DNA of 64,000 nt from Burkholderia sp. OK233 (GCF_900230185.1 NZ_OCSR01000002.1:4154001-4218000), one strand, 5' to 3'. Positions 7,291-16,164 are shown, numbered from the stretch's first letter. The notes: a model not told the origin generated them from the sequence alone. Numbers and translations are program-made.

Positions 7291-8742
7291 ATGAATCATC
7301 CTTCAGACGCCCTGCTGCCCCCGCATCTGCCTGCCGGCGGTGAGCCGGGTCCTGTCATCACCCGTCGCTCGTGGCTCCGGCTGCTCGTGTGGAGCGCCGC
7401 CGGCATCGTGCTCGCGCTTGTCGTGGTTTGCGCGTACGCGCTCGTCTACCCGGAACGGATGCCGCCCGCGGTTGGGTCGATCGTCGAGGACATCACCGGC
7501 GCGAATCCTCATCCGGTTCATTTGATGCGTCCGCAAGACGCGCCGCTGAGCGCGGTTGCGCTGCTCGGCAAACAGATTTTCTTCGACCAGACGTTGTCGG
7601 CGTCGGGTACGCAGTCGTGTGCGTCGTGCCACTCGGCACAGCATTCGTATGCGCCGGATAACGCGTTCCCGGTTCAACTCGGCGGCGCGCACATGAATCA
7701 GGCGGGCTTCCGGCCGCCGCCGTCGCTGACGTATCTGTACCGCCAGGCGCCATTCAGCATCGGGCCGGATCAGGGCGATACCGACGTGCCAGTGGACATG
7801 ACGCAACTGGCGTCACAGGCGGCCGGCGTGCAGCGCGCACAGAAGACGGCGCTTGCCGCACCCGCCGCGCCGGCGATGGTGCCGCAAGGCGGCCTGTTCT
7901 GGGACGGCCGCGCCGATACGCTGCAGATTCAGGCGATCGGTCCGCTGATGAATCCGGTGGAGATGGCCAACGCGACGGAAGCGGATGTCGCGCACAAGCT
8001 GCTGCAAACGAAGTATTTGGGCCAGTTCAAACAGATCTTCGGACCGGGCATCGTCAACAATCCGAGCCTGCTGATCTCGGAAGCCATGTTCGCAGTGGGA
8101 CGGTATCAGACCGAGGATCAGTCGTTCCATGCGTTTACCAGCAAGTACGATTACTGGCTCGAAGGTAAAACGCGGCTGACCCACGCCGAATTGCATGGCT
8201 TGCAGTTGTTCAACGATAAGGACAAGGCTAATTGTGCGGGTTGCCACTTGAGTCAGCCTAGCAAGGATGGCTTGCCGCCGGTGTTTACCGACACTCAGTA
8301 CGAGGCGCTTGGCGTGCCGCGGAATCCGGCCATTCCGGCCAACAAGGATCCGAAGTTCTTCGATATGGGCGTGTGCGGGCCGTTCCGCGACGACATGAAG
8401 AAGGAGACGCAGTACTGCGGGATGTTCCTGACGCCGACCCTGCGCAATGTTGCCGAGCGCAAGGTGTTCTTCCACAACGGCGTGTATCACGACCTCAAGC
8501 AGGTCATGGACTTCTACAACCTGCGCAACACGGCGCCAGAGAAGATCTATCCGCGCGATGCTTCGGGCAAGGTACAGAAGTACAACGATCTGCCGGCTCA
8601 GTATCACGCCAATGTCGACGTTGCTGATGCGCCGTTCGATCGCAAGTTCGGGGATCAGCCGGCCATGACGGATCAGGACATTCAGGACATCATTGCGTTT
8701 ATGAAAACGCTGAGTGACGGGTACAAGGCTGCAGGGTCCTGA
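7291..8742 (+). CDS. Membrane-anchored di-haem cytochrome c peroxidase
   Basis: A 483-residue protein of the bacterial cytochrome c peroxidase/MauG family. An N-terminal membrane anchor lies at about residues 31-52. Two haem c sites are visible: CASCH at 110-114 and CAGCH at 315-319. Conserved family segments include KQIFFDQTLSASGTQSC, FWDGRADTLQIQAIGPLMNP and MFLTPTLRNVAERKVFFHNG. It should act in the periplasm, either reducing hydrogen peroxide or carrying out a MauG-like oxidation. Its partner is unknown, though the neighbouring phosphoesterase on the same strand is the obvious candidate. The start is the ATG at 7291. Confidence 0.92.
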   Translation: MNHPSDALLPPHLPAGGEPGPVITRRSWLRLLVWSAAGIVLALVVVCAYALVYPERMPPAVGSIVEDITGANPHPVHLMRPQDAPLSAVALLGKQIFFDQTLSASGTQSCASCHSAQHSYAPDNAFPVQLGGAHMNQAGFRPPPSLTYLYRQAPFSIGPDQGDTDVPVDMTQLASQAAGVQRAQKTALAAPAAPAMVPQGGLFWDGRADTLQIQAIGPLMNPVEMANATEADVAHKLLQTKYLGQFKQIFGPGIVNNPSLLISEAMFAVGRYQTEDQSFHAFTSKYDYWLEGKTRLTHAELHGLQLFNDKDKANCAGCHLSQPSKDGLPPVFTDTQYEALGVPRNPAIPANKDPKFFDMGVCGPFRDDMKKETQYCGMFLTPTLRNVAERKVFFHNGVYHDLKQVMDFYNLRNTAPEKIYPRDASGKVQKYNDLPAQYHANVDVADAPFDRKFGDQPAMTDQDIQDIIAFMKTLSDGYKAAGS

Positions 8743-8826
8743 CTCCCACTGGGACCGTTGCGCAGCATCGCGCGAGCCGGTGAGGTATCCTTGCCGGTTC
8801 CGCGACCTCTATCCCTACCCTGCCCG

Positions 8827-9519
8827 ATGGCCGATTTCCCTTTCGACGCCGTACTCTTCGACTGCGACGGCGTGCTCGTCGACTCCGAACCGATCACCAA
8901 CCGCGTGCTGACCGAGATGCTCGGCGAGCTGGGCTGGAAATTGAGCGTTGAAGAGGCGATGCAAATTTTTGTCGGCAAGGCCGTCAGGGATGAAGCCGCA
9001 CTCATCGAGGCGCGCACCGGTTTCGCAATTACAGCGGATTGGCTCATGCAATTTCGTGCGCGTCGCAACGAGGCACTCGATCGCGAGCTGGTGGCGATTG
9101 ACGGCGCGGCGTCGGCAGTGCGCGCGCTTTACGCGTCGCTCAACGGACGCATTGCTGTCGCGTCCGGCGCCGATCGCATCAAAGTGGAATTGCAACTGAC
9201 GAAGGCCGGTATTCTCGACTGCTTCGAAGGGCGCATCTCCAGCGGTCACGAAACACCGCGCAACAAGCCGTATCCCGATGTCTATCTCGCCGCGGCTGCG
9301 GGCCTGGGTGTAGAACCGCAACGTTGCGCTGTGGTTGACGATACCGTCACGGGCGTGACTGCAGGCGTGGCCGCCGGTGCCACAGTGTTCGGCTATTGTC
9401 CGAAAGAACTGAGCCACAGCAGTGCAACTGCCTTGCATGGCGCGGGCGCGGTTCACGTCTTCCGGGACATGGCCGCCTTGCCCGCGCTGCTCGCCGGATG
9501 GCGCGGCGTGCAGGGTTAA
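8827..9519 (+). CDS. HAD-superfamily phosphatase
   Basis: A 230-residue haloacid dehalogenase-like hydrolase of the phosphoglycolate phosphatase/beta-phosphoglucomutase type. The nucleophile motif FDCDGVLVDS gives Asp12 and Asp14. The middle motif VASGADRIKVELQL and the acidic motif VVDDTVTGVTAGVAAGA are also present. The helical cap lies between motif I and the middle region. The substrate cannot be assigned. The ATG at 8827 is preferred because it begins directly before the first beta strand; an upstream in-frame start at 8758 adds 23 residues of poor quality. No operon partner is evident. Confidence 0.88.
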   Translation: MADFPFDAVLFDCDGVLVDSEPITNRVLTEMLGELGWKLSVEEAMQIFVGKAVRDEAALIEARTGFAITADWLMQFRARRNEALDRELVAIDGAASAVRALYASLNGRIAVASGADRIKVELQLTKAGILDCFEGRISSGHETPRNKPYPDVYLAAAAGLGVEPQRCAVVDDTVTGVTAGVAAGATVFGYCPKELSHSSATALHGAGAVHVFRDMAALPALLAGWRGVQG

Positions 9520-9544
9520 GAGCACCCGTCGTTACTCGACGACG

Positions 9545-9937
9545 TTACTCGAAGGCGGGATCGATCGGCACGCGATATCCCACCGCGAGGCGGTTGGTCT
9601 CGTTCGCCATACCGACCACCGCCAGCAGCTCGCCGAACATCTCATCGGTCATACCCGCGCGGCGGGCCGCAGCCGTATGGCTCGCGACGCAGTACCCGCA
9701 GTTGTTCGTCACGCTCACCGCGACGTAAAGCAATTCCTTGATCAGCGGATCAAGCGCACCCGGCGCCATCACGTCCTTCAGACTGTCCCACGTGCGCGCG
9801 AGCGTAGGCGGATGCTGGGCGATGTATTTCCAGAAGTTATTGACGTCGTCCACCTGGCGGGTCTGCTTGATGTCGTCGTAGACGGCTTTGACCTCAGGCG
9901 AAGCTGCGGAATATTCGATGGCTTTAAGCTGGCTCAT
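9545..9937 (-). CDS. Carboxymuconolactone decarboxylase/AhpD-like protein
   Basis: A 130-residue protein of the CMD/AhpD family. The redox motif NNCGYCVASH supplies Cys80, Cys83 and His87, matching the peroxidase-active CxxC-xxx-H of AhpD-like proteins rather than true gamma-carboxymuconolactone decarboxylases, which lack the pair. It probably takes part in thiol-based peroxide or radical defence. The gene is convergent with the HAD gene (25 bp apart) and divergent from the small Cys-rich peptide gene. Confidence 0.85.
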   Translation of the reverse strand: MSQLKAIEYSAASPEVKAVYDDIKQTRQVDDVNNFWKYIAQHPPTLARTWDSLKDVMAPGALDPLIKELLYVAVSVTNNCGYCVASHTAAARRAGMTDEMFGELLAVVGMANETNRLAVGYRVPIDPAFE

Positions 9938-10234
9938 ACATCCTCCCTGGCTTGCAAATGGAAATCGGCGATTCGTGCGCGAGTGGCGCGAGCTTGTCTA
10001 TTGTGCCAAGAATTCCGGACGGCGTAGCGAATGCTCGCAACGGGCGTAGCTGTTGGTCGTGCACCAACACCGTAGCGTCACGAGTCGGTGTATCTCAACC
10101 ATCTTGCGCTCGCGAGATCGGTCGATGTGGACGCCATACCGCTTTGCGGTGGATGGCATGGTGTGTGCAAAGGGAATCAACGAGCGCGGCGATATCCGGG
10201 CTCACCGTCAATCCAACCTTGCCGGAGATCCACC

Positions 10235-10483
10235 ATGAAAGCGCTAGTTCTCAAAGATTTGCCACGCGTCGATGAACTCGACCGCCCGGCTTCGGAATCC
10301 GTCCGCGGCGGCATCGCCTGCCTCACGCGAGAAGCGCCGTCGGCTTGCCCCGGCGGAATGATGCCGCCTGTTGTCGTTCGGCGTGGCTGGGAGTGTCCGC
10401 CGATTCATTGGGGTTGCGGGCCTGTCCATTTCCCGTACGGCAAGCCGCCTTGCCACTCAGAGCCGGTGGTGGTGCCGCTTTAG
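10235..10483 (+). CDS. Small Cys/Pro-rich peptide with double-glycine leader-like N-terminus
   Basis: An 82-residue protein not assigned to a family. GGAGA lies about 8 nt before the ATG at 10235. Residues 1-26 (KALVLKDLPRVDELDRPASE through SVRGG) form a polar helical leader-like stretch ending in a double glycine at 25-26. The remaining 56 residues are unusual: five Cys (29, 38, 54, 61, 73), many Pro and Gly, and no acidic helix. This layout resembles precursors of secreted or modified peptides whose leader is cut after GG. No modifying enzyme, peptidase or exporter gene is adjacent, so processing is inference. The next gene, on the other strand, is a cysteinyl-tRNA synthetase paralogue. Confidence 0.65.
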   Translation: MKALVLKDLPRVDELDRPASESVRGGIACLTREAPSACPGGMMPPVVVRRGWECPPIHWGCGPVHFPYGKPPCHSEPVVVPL

Positions 10484-10508
10484 GCCACGCGAGAAACCGC
10501 ATGAAGAT

Positions 10509-10534
10509 AGACGGGCCCGCACCGCGGCCCGTCT
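10509..10534. terminator. Bidirectional hairpin between peptide gene and cysS
   Basis: A 9-bp inverted repeat (AGACGGGCC at 10509-10517 with 10526-10534) has an 8-nt loop. It lies 25 bp after the peptide stop and 27 bp after the cysS stop. GCTTTC follows on the plus side, a weak T-tract. Likely a shared terminator of the convergent genes. Confidence 0.55.
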
Positions 10535-10560
10535 GCTTTCATCGCCCCGCCGCGATATCG

Positions 10561-11946
10561 TTACTTCCCTGTATCGCGCGGACGCAGCACCTGCCCACCC
10601 GAACCGTCTTCCACTATCCAGCCCCCGGCTCTTATTTGCTCACGCAGACGATCAGCCTCGTTCCAGTCCCTGGCCGCGCGGGCCTCTTCACGCTCATCGC
10701 AGAGAAGCGCGATATCCGCGGGAATCACAGGCACGTCTTCCTTCCAGTCGGCAAGCCGAAGTCCGAGCACAGCGTCGAATCGATCGACTGTTGCGCGTCG
10801 CGTCGCCGCCGGGAGATCGCTTCTCACCACATCCCACAGTACAGCGAGCGCGCGCGGCAGATTCAGATCCTGATCGACCTCGGCCTTGAAACGTTCGACG
10901 CTGCTTGCATCGGGCATGCCCCCTCCGGGCCATTGCACGTAAGCTCTACGCAAACGGTCCAATGCGGATTGCGCGGCATCGAGCGCTTCGAGATTGAAGC
11001 GCAGCGTGCTCCGGTAATGCGCGCCAAGGCATAAGTAGCGATACGCGAGCGGATCGATGCCTCGATCGATCAACGTCTGCAAACGCACGAAGTCGCCGCC
11101 GGACTTCGACATCTTGCCTGCGTCCAGCGTGAGGAAATGGCCGTGCATCCAGAAGTTCGCGAGGCGGGTTCCATGGCGTGCCTGAGTCTGCGCGATTTCG
11201 TTGCTGTGATGCACGGCGATGTGATCCTCTCCTCCGCAATGAATGTCGAACCACGGGCCGAGGTATTTCGCCGACATCGCCGAGCATTCGATATGCCAAC
11301 CGGGAAAACCCCGGCCCCATGGGCTATCCCACTCCATTTGCCGCATGGTGTCCGGCGGATTGAATTTCCACAGCGCGAAATCCGTCGCATTCTGTTTCTC
11401 TCCCAGAGCAACACGCTTGCCGGCCTGCAGGCCGGCGACATCGAGACGTGCGAGAAAGCCGTAATCGTCCTGTTTGCTCGTGTCGAAGTAGACGCCGTCG
11501 GCCGTGCGGTACGTATAGCCGTTGCGTTCGAGTTCGGCAATGAAGTCGATCTGTTCGACGATGTGATCGGTCGCGCGGCACCACAGGGCAGGCTCGAGCA
11601 GGTTCAACGCGTGCCAGTCGCTCATGAAGGCTTCCGTATATCGCTCGGCGATCGCCCACGCCGATTCGCCGGTGCGGCGGCTGCCCTTCTCCATTTTGTC
11701 TTCGCCTTCGTCGGCATCGGACACCAGATGACCAACATCGGTGATATTAACGACGTGCCGCACGGTGTAGCCGTTCAATGTCAGCACGCGTCGCAGCACG
11801 TCTTCGAACACGTAGGTTCGAAGGTTGCCGATATGCGCGTGGTCGTACACGGTCGGACCGCAGCAATACAGCCCCACATGGTTCGCTTGAATCGGCGTGA
11901 AAGCGCGTAAGGTGCGCGACCAGGTGTCGTACAGGACGAGTGGCAT
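10561..11946 (-). CDS. cysS: Cysteinyl-tRNA synthetase (variant HIGH motif)
   Basis: A 461-residue class I aminoacyl-tRNA synthetase for cysteine. The zinc-site region begins LYCCGPTVYDHAHIGN; the first ATP-binding motif therefore reads HIGN (38-41) instead of the usual HIGH. The second motif KMSKSGGDF starts at residue 278. The other zinc ligands are plausible in GWHIECSAM and CGGEDHIAVHHSNEIAQ. The DALR-type and C-terminal anticodon-binding regions are present (RLREQIRAGGWIVEDG), so this is a full synthetase, not a truncated ligase such as MshC. The HIGN form suggests a second, divergent copy; the main cysS would lie elsewhere, which cannot be checked here. MPLVLYDTW is chosen as start. Confidence 0.88.
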   Translation of the reverse strand: MPLVLYDTWSRTLRAFTPIQANHVGLYCCGPTVYDHAHIGNLRTYVFEDVLRRVLTLNGYTVRHVVNITDVGHLVSDADEGEDKMEKGSRRTGESAWAIAERYTEAFMSDWHALNLLEPALWCRATDHIVEQIDFIAELERNGYTYRTADGVYFDTSKQDDYGFLARLDVAGLQAGKRVALGEKQNATDFALWKFNPPDTMRQMEWDSPWGRGFPGWHIECSAMSAKYLGPWFDIHCGGEDHIAVHHSNEIAQTQARHGTRLANFWMHGHFLTLDAGKMSKSGGDFVRLQTLIDRGIDPLAYRYLCLGAHYRSTLRFNLEALDAAQSALDRLRRAYVQWPGGGMPDASSVERFKAEVDQDLNLPRALAVLWDVVRSDLPAATRRATVDRFDAVLGLRLADWKEDVPVIPADIALLCDEREEARAARDWNEADRLREQIRAGGWIVEDGSGGQVLRPRDTGK

Positions 11947-12015
11947 GTGAATTCCTGTGGTGTTGAGCGCTTGAGTGAACGTAAAGCGCAACGTAAAAGC
12001 GAAAACGGAAAGACC

Positions 12016-12050
12016 AAAACAAAACAGCCACCGGTCTCGTGACGGGTGGC
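12016..12050 (-). terminator. Terminator-like hairpin in the cysS leader (possible attenuator)
   Basis: On the minus strand GCCACC (12050-12045) pairs with GGTGGC (12032-12027), with three further pairs inside a short loop. It is followed at once by TGTTTTGTTTT (12026-12016). This is a good intrinsic-terminator shape about 70 nt before the cysS start. It could attenuate cysS transcription or stop read-through from the cyo operon. Confidence 0.55.
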
Positions 12051-12243
12051 CTCAGGGATACAGATGTGTACAGATCGACTCGCTAGACGCAAGCTCCCCT
12101 TGGCAGGCTGCAACAGCATGCGTGCAAAGAATGCGAACGGGAATGGATAGAAGCGGTCATGGAAACGATGCTAACGTGTGTTTCGAGACGGGTCAATCCT
12201 GAATCGCGGCGCTGTGCCCGAATAGTGCGCGTTTGGAATGCAT

Positions 12244-12276
12244 GAAAAAACCCCGCAAGACTCTCACCTTGCGGGG
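12244..12276 (-). terminator. Intrinsic terminator of the cyo operon
   Basis: A 9-bp stem, CCCCGCAAG at 12251-12259 with its complement at 12268-12276, has an 8-nt loop. On the minus strand it is followed by six T residues at 12250-12245. It lies about 30 bp after the cyoD stop and is a textbook intrinsic terminator for cyoABCD. Confidence 0.85.
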
Positions 12277-12304
12277 CTTTCTCTCAAGCTTCGACGTTTT
12301 CCGC

Positions 12305-12661
12305 CTAGCGGGACATCATGTGCATACTGACGTTATGCATGATCCACAACGAGCCGACAATCAGAATCACGGCCGTGAGCACCGTAAAGCCGAACGCCAT
12401 GACGTTCCAGCGCTGTGCCGACGACGTATTCATGTGCAGGAAGAAAACCAGATGCACGACGATCTGCACGAGCGCGAGGCCCGCGATCGCGAGCAGAGCG
12501 TTCTCGCCGGTCAACATCCCGTTAAGGACGAGACCGAAAGCCGCGGCAGTCAAGATGACGGAGAGAATGAAACCCACCGTATAGCTTCCGAAGCTGCCGT
12601 GACTTTCCCCTCCGTGTCCTTCGTCCGGGTGCGCCAGGTGTGAGTGATGGCTATGGTCCAT
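12305..12661 (-). CDS. cyoD: Cytochrome bo3 quinol oxidase subunit IV
   Basis: A 118-residue inner-membrane protein with three predicted transmembrane helices. The N-terminus is His-rich (DHSHHSHLAHPDEGHGG), then YTVGFILSVILTAAAFGLV, VQIVVHLVFFLHM and FTVLTAVILIVGSLWIM, matching subunit IV of haem-copper quinol oxidases. It helps assemble the CuB site of subunit I and is not itself redox-active. Last gene of cyoABCD; the start follows the cyoC stop with no gap. No cyoE (haem O synthase) gene follows, so that function must be encoded elsewhere. Confidence 0.93.
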   Translation of the reverse strand: MDHSHHSHLAHPDEGHGGESHGSFGSYTVGFILSVILTAAAFGLVLNGMLTGENALLAIAGLALVQIVVHLVFFLHMNTSSAQRWNVMAFGFTVLTAVILIVGSLWIMHNVSMHMMSR

Positions 12662-13267
12662 TTAGATCACGCTCGCAAGATAGACAAAGGTGAAGACACC
12701 AATCCACACGACGTCCAGAAAGTGCCAGAACAGGCTCAGGCACGTCAGGCGAATCATGTCGCGTTCGGTCAGATCGCGATGACGCATCACCTGCACGGCG
12801 AGTACCACCATCCAGACCAGGCCACACGTCACGTGCAAACCGTGCGTGCCAACCAGCGTAAAGAACGACGACAGGAACGCGCTGCGGCTCGGGCCAGCCC
12901 CCTCTGCGATCAGGTGCGAGAACTCGCGCATTTCCAGCACGAGGAACGCGAGACCCAGCAGGAACGTCACGCCGAGCCAGAAGAGCAGCACGCCCTTCCG
13001 GTTCTTGTGCGCGCCCAGCATCGCGAAGCCGTACGTAATACTGCTCAGCAGCAGCATCGACGTTTCAAGCGCGACGCCCGGGATCTCGAACAGATCCTTA
13101 CCGGTGGGGCCACCCGCGAACTGGTGGCCCATCACCGCGAATACGGCGAACAGCGCGGCAAAGATGATGCAGTCGGTCATCAGGTACAGCCAGAAACCGA
13201 ATACCGATTGCGACGGCACATGGTCCGGCGCGAGATGCGGTTGAACCGCAATAGTCTTCTGTAGCAT
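12662..13267 (-). CDS. cyoC: Cytochrome bo3 quinol oxidase subunit III
   Basis: A 201-residue integral membrane protein of the haem-copper oxidase subunit III family with five predicted helices. Recognisable parts are FGFWLYLMTDCIIFAALFAV, FFTLVGTHGLHVTCGLVWM and LFWHFLDVVWIGVFTFVYL, the last two being family hallmarks. It stabilises the quinol oxidase complex. The ATG overlaps the last base of the cyoB stop region, and cyoD follows without a gap, so the four subunits are translated as a coupled set. Confidence 0.94.
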   Translation of the reverse strand: MLQKTIAVQPHLAPDHVPSQSVFGFWLYLMTDCIIFAALFAVFAVMGHQFAGGPTGKDLFEIPGVALETSMLLLSSITYGFAMLGAHKNRKGVLLFWLGVTFLLGLAFLVLEMREFSHLIAEGAGPSRSAFLSSFFTLVGTHGLHVTCGLVWMVVLAVQVMRHRDLTERDMIRLTCLSLFWHFLDVVWIGVFTFVYLASVI

Positions 13268-15255
13268 CAGTCCACCTCTACCGCAATGTGGGCACCAGCG
13301 CCGGCGCGTTTCTCTTCCATCAACGCGACCGTGTCGGCCGGGATGTAATAGCCGTCGTTGTCCTGGAAGCTATAGACGATCACCGTGCCGATCGCGCCGA
13401 CCAGGCCGACGATCGCAAGCCACCAGATGTGCCACACACCGGCAAAGCCGAGCGCCAGCGAGAACAGTCCCACCAGCAGACCCGCAGACGTATTCGACGG
13501 CATATGAATGTCGCGATACACCGGCTCTGTTTGCTGCGTTTTACGCGACTTCATATCGGTGAACGCGTCCAGCTTGCGCACTGTCGGGATGAGCGCGAAG
13601 TTGTACACCGGCGGTGGCGAGCTCATCGCCCATTCCAGCGTATGACCGTTCCACGGATCGCCCGAGACGTCGCGATTTTCCGGCAGATTGCGGTCGCGGA
13701 TACTGACGTACAGCTGCGCCAGCTGGCAAGCAATGCCGATAGCAATCAGCCCTGCGCCGAACGCAGCGAGAATCAGCCACGGATGCCATGCCGGATTGTC
13801 GTAATGGTTCAGACGACGCGTCATGCCCATGAAACCGAGCACGTACAGCGGCATGAACGCGACATAGAAGCCGACCAGCCAGAACCAGAATGCGGCCTTG
13901 CCGAGCTTTTCGTTCAGCTTGAAACCAAACGCCTTCGGGAACCAGTAGTTGAAGCCCGCCAGATAACCGAACAGCACACCACCGATGATCACGTTGTGGA
14001 AGTGCGCGATCAGGAACAGGCTGTTGTGCAGCACGAAGTCCGCGCCCGGGATCGCCATCATCACGCCGGTCATTCCGCCGATCGTGAACGTGATCATGAA
14101 GCCGATCGTCCACAGCACGGGCGTGGTGAATTCCAGGCGGCCCTTGTAGATCGTGAACAACCAGTTGAACACCTTCACGCCGGTTGGAATCGCAATCACC
14201 ATCGTCGCGATACCGAAGAAGGCATTGACGTCGGCGCCCGAACCCATCGTGAAGAAGTGGTGCAGCCACACGAGGAACGACAGCACCATGATCGCGCAGG
14301 TCGCCCACACCATCGTCTTGTAGCCGAACAGCGGCTTTTTGGCGAAGGTGGCCACGACTTCCGAGAAGATACCGAACGCCGGCAGGATCAGGATGTACAC
14401 CTCCGGGTGACCCCATGCCCAGATCAGGTTCAGATACAGCATGGCGTTGCCGCCGCCGTCGTTCGTGAAGAAGTGCATGCCGAGGTAACGGTCCAGACCG
14501 AGCAACGCAAGCGTCACGGTCAGGATCGGGAACGACGCCATGATCAGCACGTTGGTGCAAAGTGCAGTCCACGTGAACACCGGCATCTTCATGAAGGTCA
14601 TGCCCGGGGCACGCATCTTCACGATGGTCGCGAAGAAGTTCACGCCGGTGAGCAAGGTGCCGATACCGGACAGCTGCAAGCTCCACAGGTAATAGTCGAC
14701 CCCGACACCCGGACTGAACTGCAATTCCGATAGCGGCGGATAAGCCAGCCAGCCCGTTTGCGCGAACTCACCGATCACCAGCGACACGTTGATCAGAATC
14801 GCGCTGACCGCGGTCATCCAGAAACTCAACGAGTTAATGAAGGGGAACGCGACGTCGCGCGCGCCGATCTGCAGCGGCACGATCAGGTTCATCAGGCCGA
14901 TCATGAACGCCATCGCCATGAAGAAAATCATGATGACGCCGTGTGCCGTGAACACCTGGTCGTAATGATGCGGCGGCAGATAGCCTGGGCTCATATAGCC
15001 GAGCGCCTGTTGCAGACGCATCATGATCGCGTCCGAGAAGCCGCGCAGCAGCATGATCATCGCCACGATGATGTACATGATGCCGAGCTTCTTATGGTCG
15101 ACGGAGGTCAGCCATTCCGTCCACAGGTAGCGCCATTTGCCGAGATACGTGACCGTGCCGAGCACGGCCAGCCCGACGAGCGCCATGAAGACGCCTGCGC
15201 CCACGATGATTGGCTCGCGATACGGAATCGCATCGAGCGTAAGTTTTCCGAACAT
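13267..15255 (-). CDS. cyoB: Cytochrome bo3 quinol oxidase subunit I
   Basis: A 662-residue catalytic subunit I carrying the low-spin haem, the high-spin haem and CuB. Visible motifs are TAHGVIMIFFMAM (haem ligand His), WAWGHPEVYILILPAFG (CuB His and the cross-linked Tyr), WLHHFFTMGSG (two CuB His) and LFLIAHFHNVIIGG (haem ligands). The long C-terminal extension is typical of quinol oxidases. It reduces oxygen to water with electrons from ubiquinol and pumps protons across the inner membrane. Between cyoA (3 bp upstream) and cyoC. Confidence 0.97.
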   Translation of the reverse strand: MFGKLTLDAIPYREPIIVGAGVFMALVGLAVLGTVTYLGKWRYLWTEWLTSVDHKKLGIMYIIVAMIMLLRGFSDAIMMRLQQALGYMSPGYLPPHHYDQVFTAHGVIMIFFMAMAFMIGLMNLIVPLQIGARDVAFPFINSLSFWMTAVSAILINVSLVIGEFAQTGWLAYPPLSELQFSPGVGVDYYLWSLQLSGIGTLLTGVNFFATIVKMRAPGMTFMKMPVFTWTALCTNVLIMASFPILTVTLALLGLDRYLGMHFFTNDGGGNAMLYLNLIWAWGHPEVYILILPAFGIFSEVVATFAKKPLFGYKTMVWATCAIMVLSFLVWLHHFFTMGSGADVNAFFGIATMVIAIPTGVKVFNWLFTIYKGRLEFTTPVLWTIGFMITFTIGGMTGVMMAIPGADFVLHNSLFLIAHFHNVIIGGVLFGYLAGFNYWFPKAFGFKLNEKLGKAAFWFWLVGFYVAFMPLYVLGFMGMTRRLNHYDNPAWHPWLILAAFGAGLIAIGIACQLAQLYVSIRDRNLPENRDVSGDPWNGHTLEWAMSSPPPVYNFALIPTVRKLDAFTDMKSRKTQQTEPVYRDIHMPSNTSAGLLVGLFSLALGFAGVWHIWWLAIVGLVGAIGTVIVYSFQDNDGYYIPADTVALMEEKRAGAGAHIAVEVD

Positions 15256-15258
15256 GCG

Positions 15259-16164
15259 TTACCCCTTACCCTTAGGCGCACAGTTAGCGTCGTTCATGTT
15301 GTCGAGGACGTTACCGTTGTTGTATCGGGCAATGATGTTGTGAAAGAGCTTCGGATCGACCGACGAGAAGTAGCGCACCGGCTCCTTCTCCGTAGGCGCC
15401 GACATCGCGTGATAGCGGTCCATGTCGAGACGGTCGGATGAGGCGCGTACCTTGGTGACCCACGCGTTGAACTCGTCGGGCGACGTGGCGAGCGCGCGGA
15501 ACTTCATGTCCGAGAAACCCTTGCCGCTGAAGTTCGCCGCGGTGCCTGCGTAGTTGCCGGCTTCGTCGGCGATCAGATGCAGACGCGTTTGCATACCCGC
15601 CATCGCGTAAATCTGGCCGCCGAGTTGCGGAATGAAGAAGGAGTTCATCACCGTGTCGGAGGTGATGACGAAGTTCACCGGCGTGCCGACCGGGAACGCC
15701 AGCTGGTTCACCGATGCAATGCCGAGGTCGGGATAGATGAAGAGCCACTTCCAGTCGAGTGCGACGACTTCGACGTTGATCGGCTTCACCTGCGATTCGA
15801 GCGGCTTATACGGATCGAGTTCGTGCGTGCTCTTCCACGTCAGCACGGCGAGAAACAGAATGATCAGCGTCGGAATCGTCCAGATGGCGATTTCAATGCC
15901 GGTGGAATGCACCCAGCCCGGACGGTATTCGGCATTCCTGTTCGATGCGCGGTAGCGCCATGCGAACAGCAGCGTGAGCGCGATAACCGGAACGACCACG
16001 ATCAGCATGGCCAGGGTCGACGTGGCAATCAGCTCACGTTCGGCCAGACCCACGCTCCCCTTCGGATTCAAAATATCGAGGTTGCTGCAACCCGAGAGCA
16101 ACAACACGAGGCCGGTGGAAAGGAAGCCTGTCGACCCTCGCAGAGTCTTTCCTTTCATATCCAT
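15259..16164 (-). CDS. cyoA: Cytochrome bo3 quinol oxidase subunit II
   Basis: A 301-residue lipoprotein: the lipobox is LLLSGC with Cys26. Two transmembrane segments follow, then a periplasmic cupredoxin-like domain (VALDWKWLFIYPDLGIASVN) that lacks the CuA-binding Cys residues, as expected for a quinol rather than cytochrome c oxidase. It forms part of the quinol-binding side. First gene of the operon. Two in-frame ATGs (16164 and 16158) are both compatible with the GAAGGG upstream; the second has the better spacing. Confidence 0.95.
   Translation of the reverse strand: MDMKGKTLRGSTGFLSTGLVLLLSGCSNLDILNPKGSVGLAERELIATSTLAMLIVVVPVIALTLLFAWRYRASNRNAEYRPGWVHSTGIEIAIWTIPTLIILFLAVLTWKSTHELDPYKPLESQVKPINVEVVALDWKWLFIYPDLGIASVNQLAFPVGTPVNFVITSDTVMNSFFIPQLGGQIYAMAGMQTRLHLIADEAGNYAGTAANFSGKGFSDMKFRALATSPDEFNAWVTKVRASSDRLDMDRYHAMSAPTEKEPVRYFSSVDPKLFHNIIARYNNGNVLDNMNDANCAPKGKG

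Noticed and set aside
11781..12119. Leader open frame before cysS as a cysteine attenuation peptide
   Set aside because: It has only scattered Cys codons, no tandem Cys run, and overlaps the cysS start in another frame. The hairpin is kept, the peptide is not.
11947..12120. T-box riboswitch before cysS
   Set aside because: The T-box antiterminator core (TGGNACCGCG) and specifier-loop layout were not found, and T-boxes are rare in proteobacteria.
13288..14733. 481-codon plus-strand frame opposite cyoB
   Set aside because: His/Arg/Glu-rich shadow of a conserved membrane protein gene.
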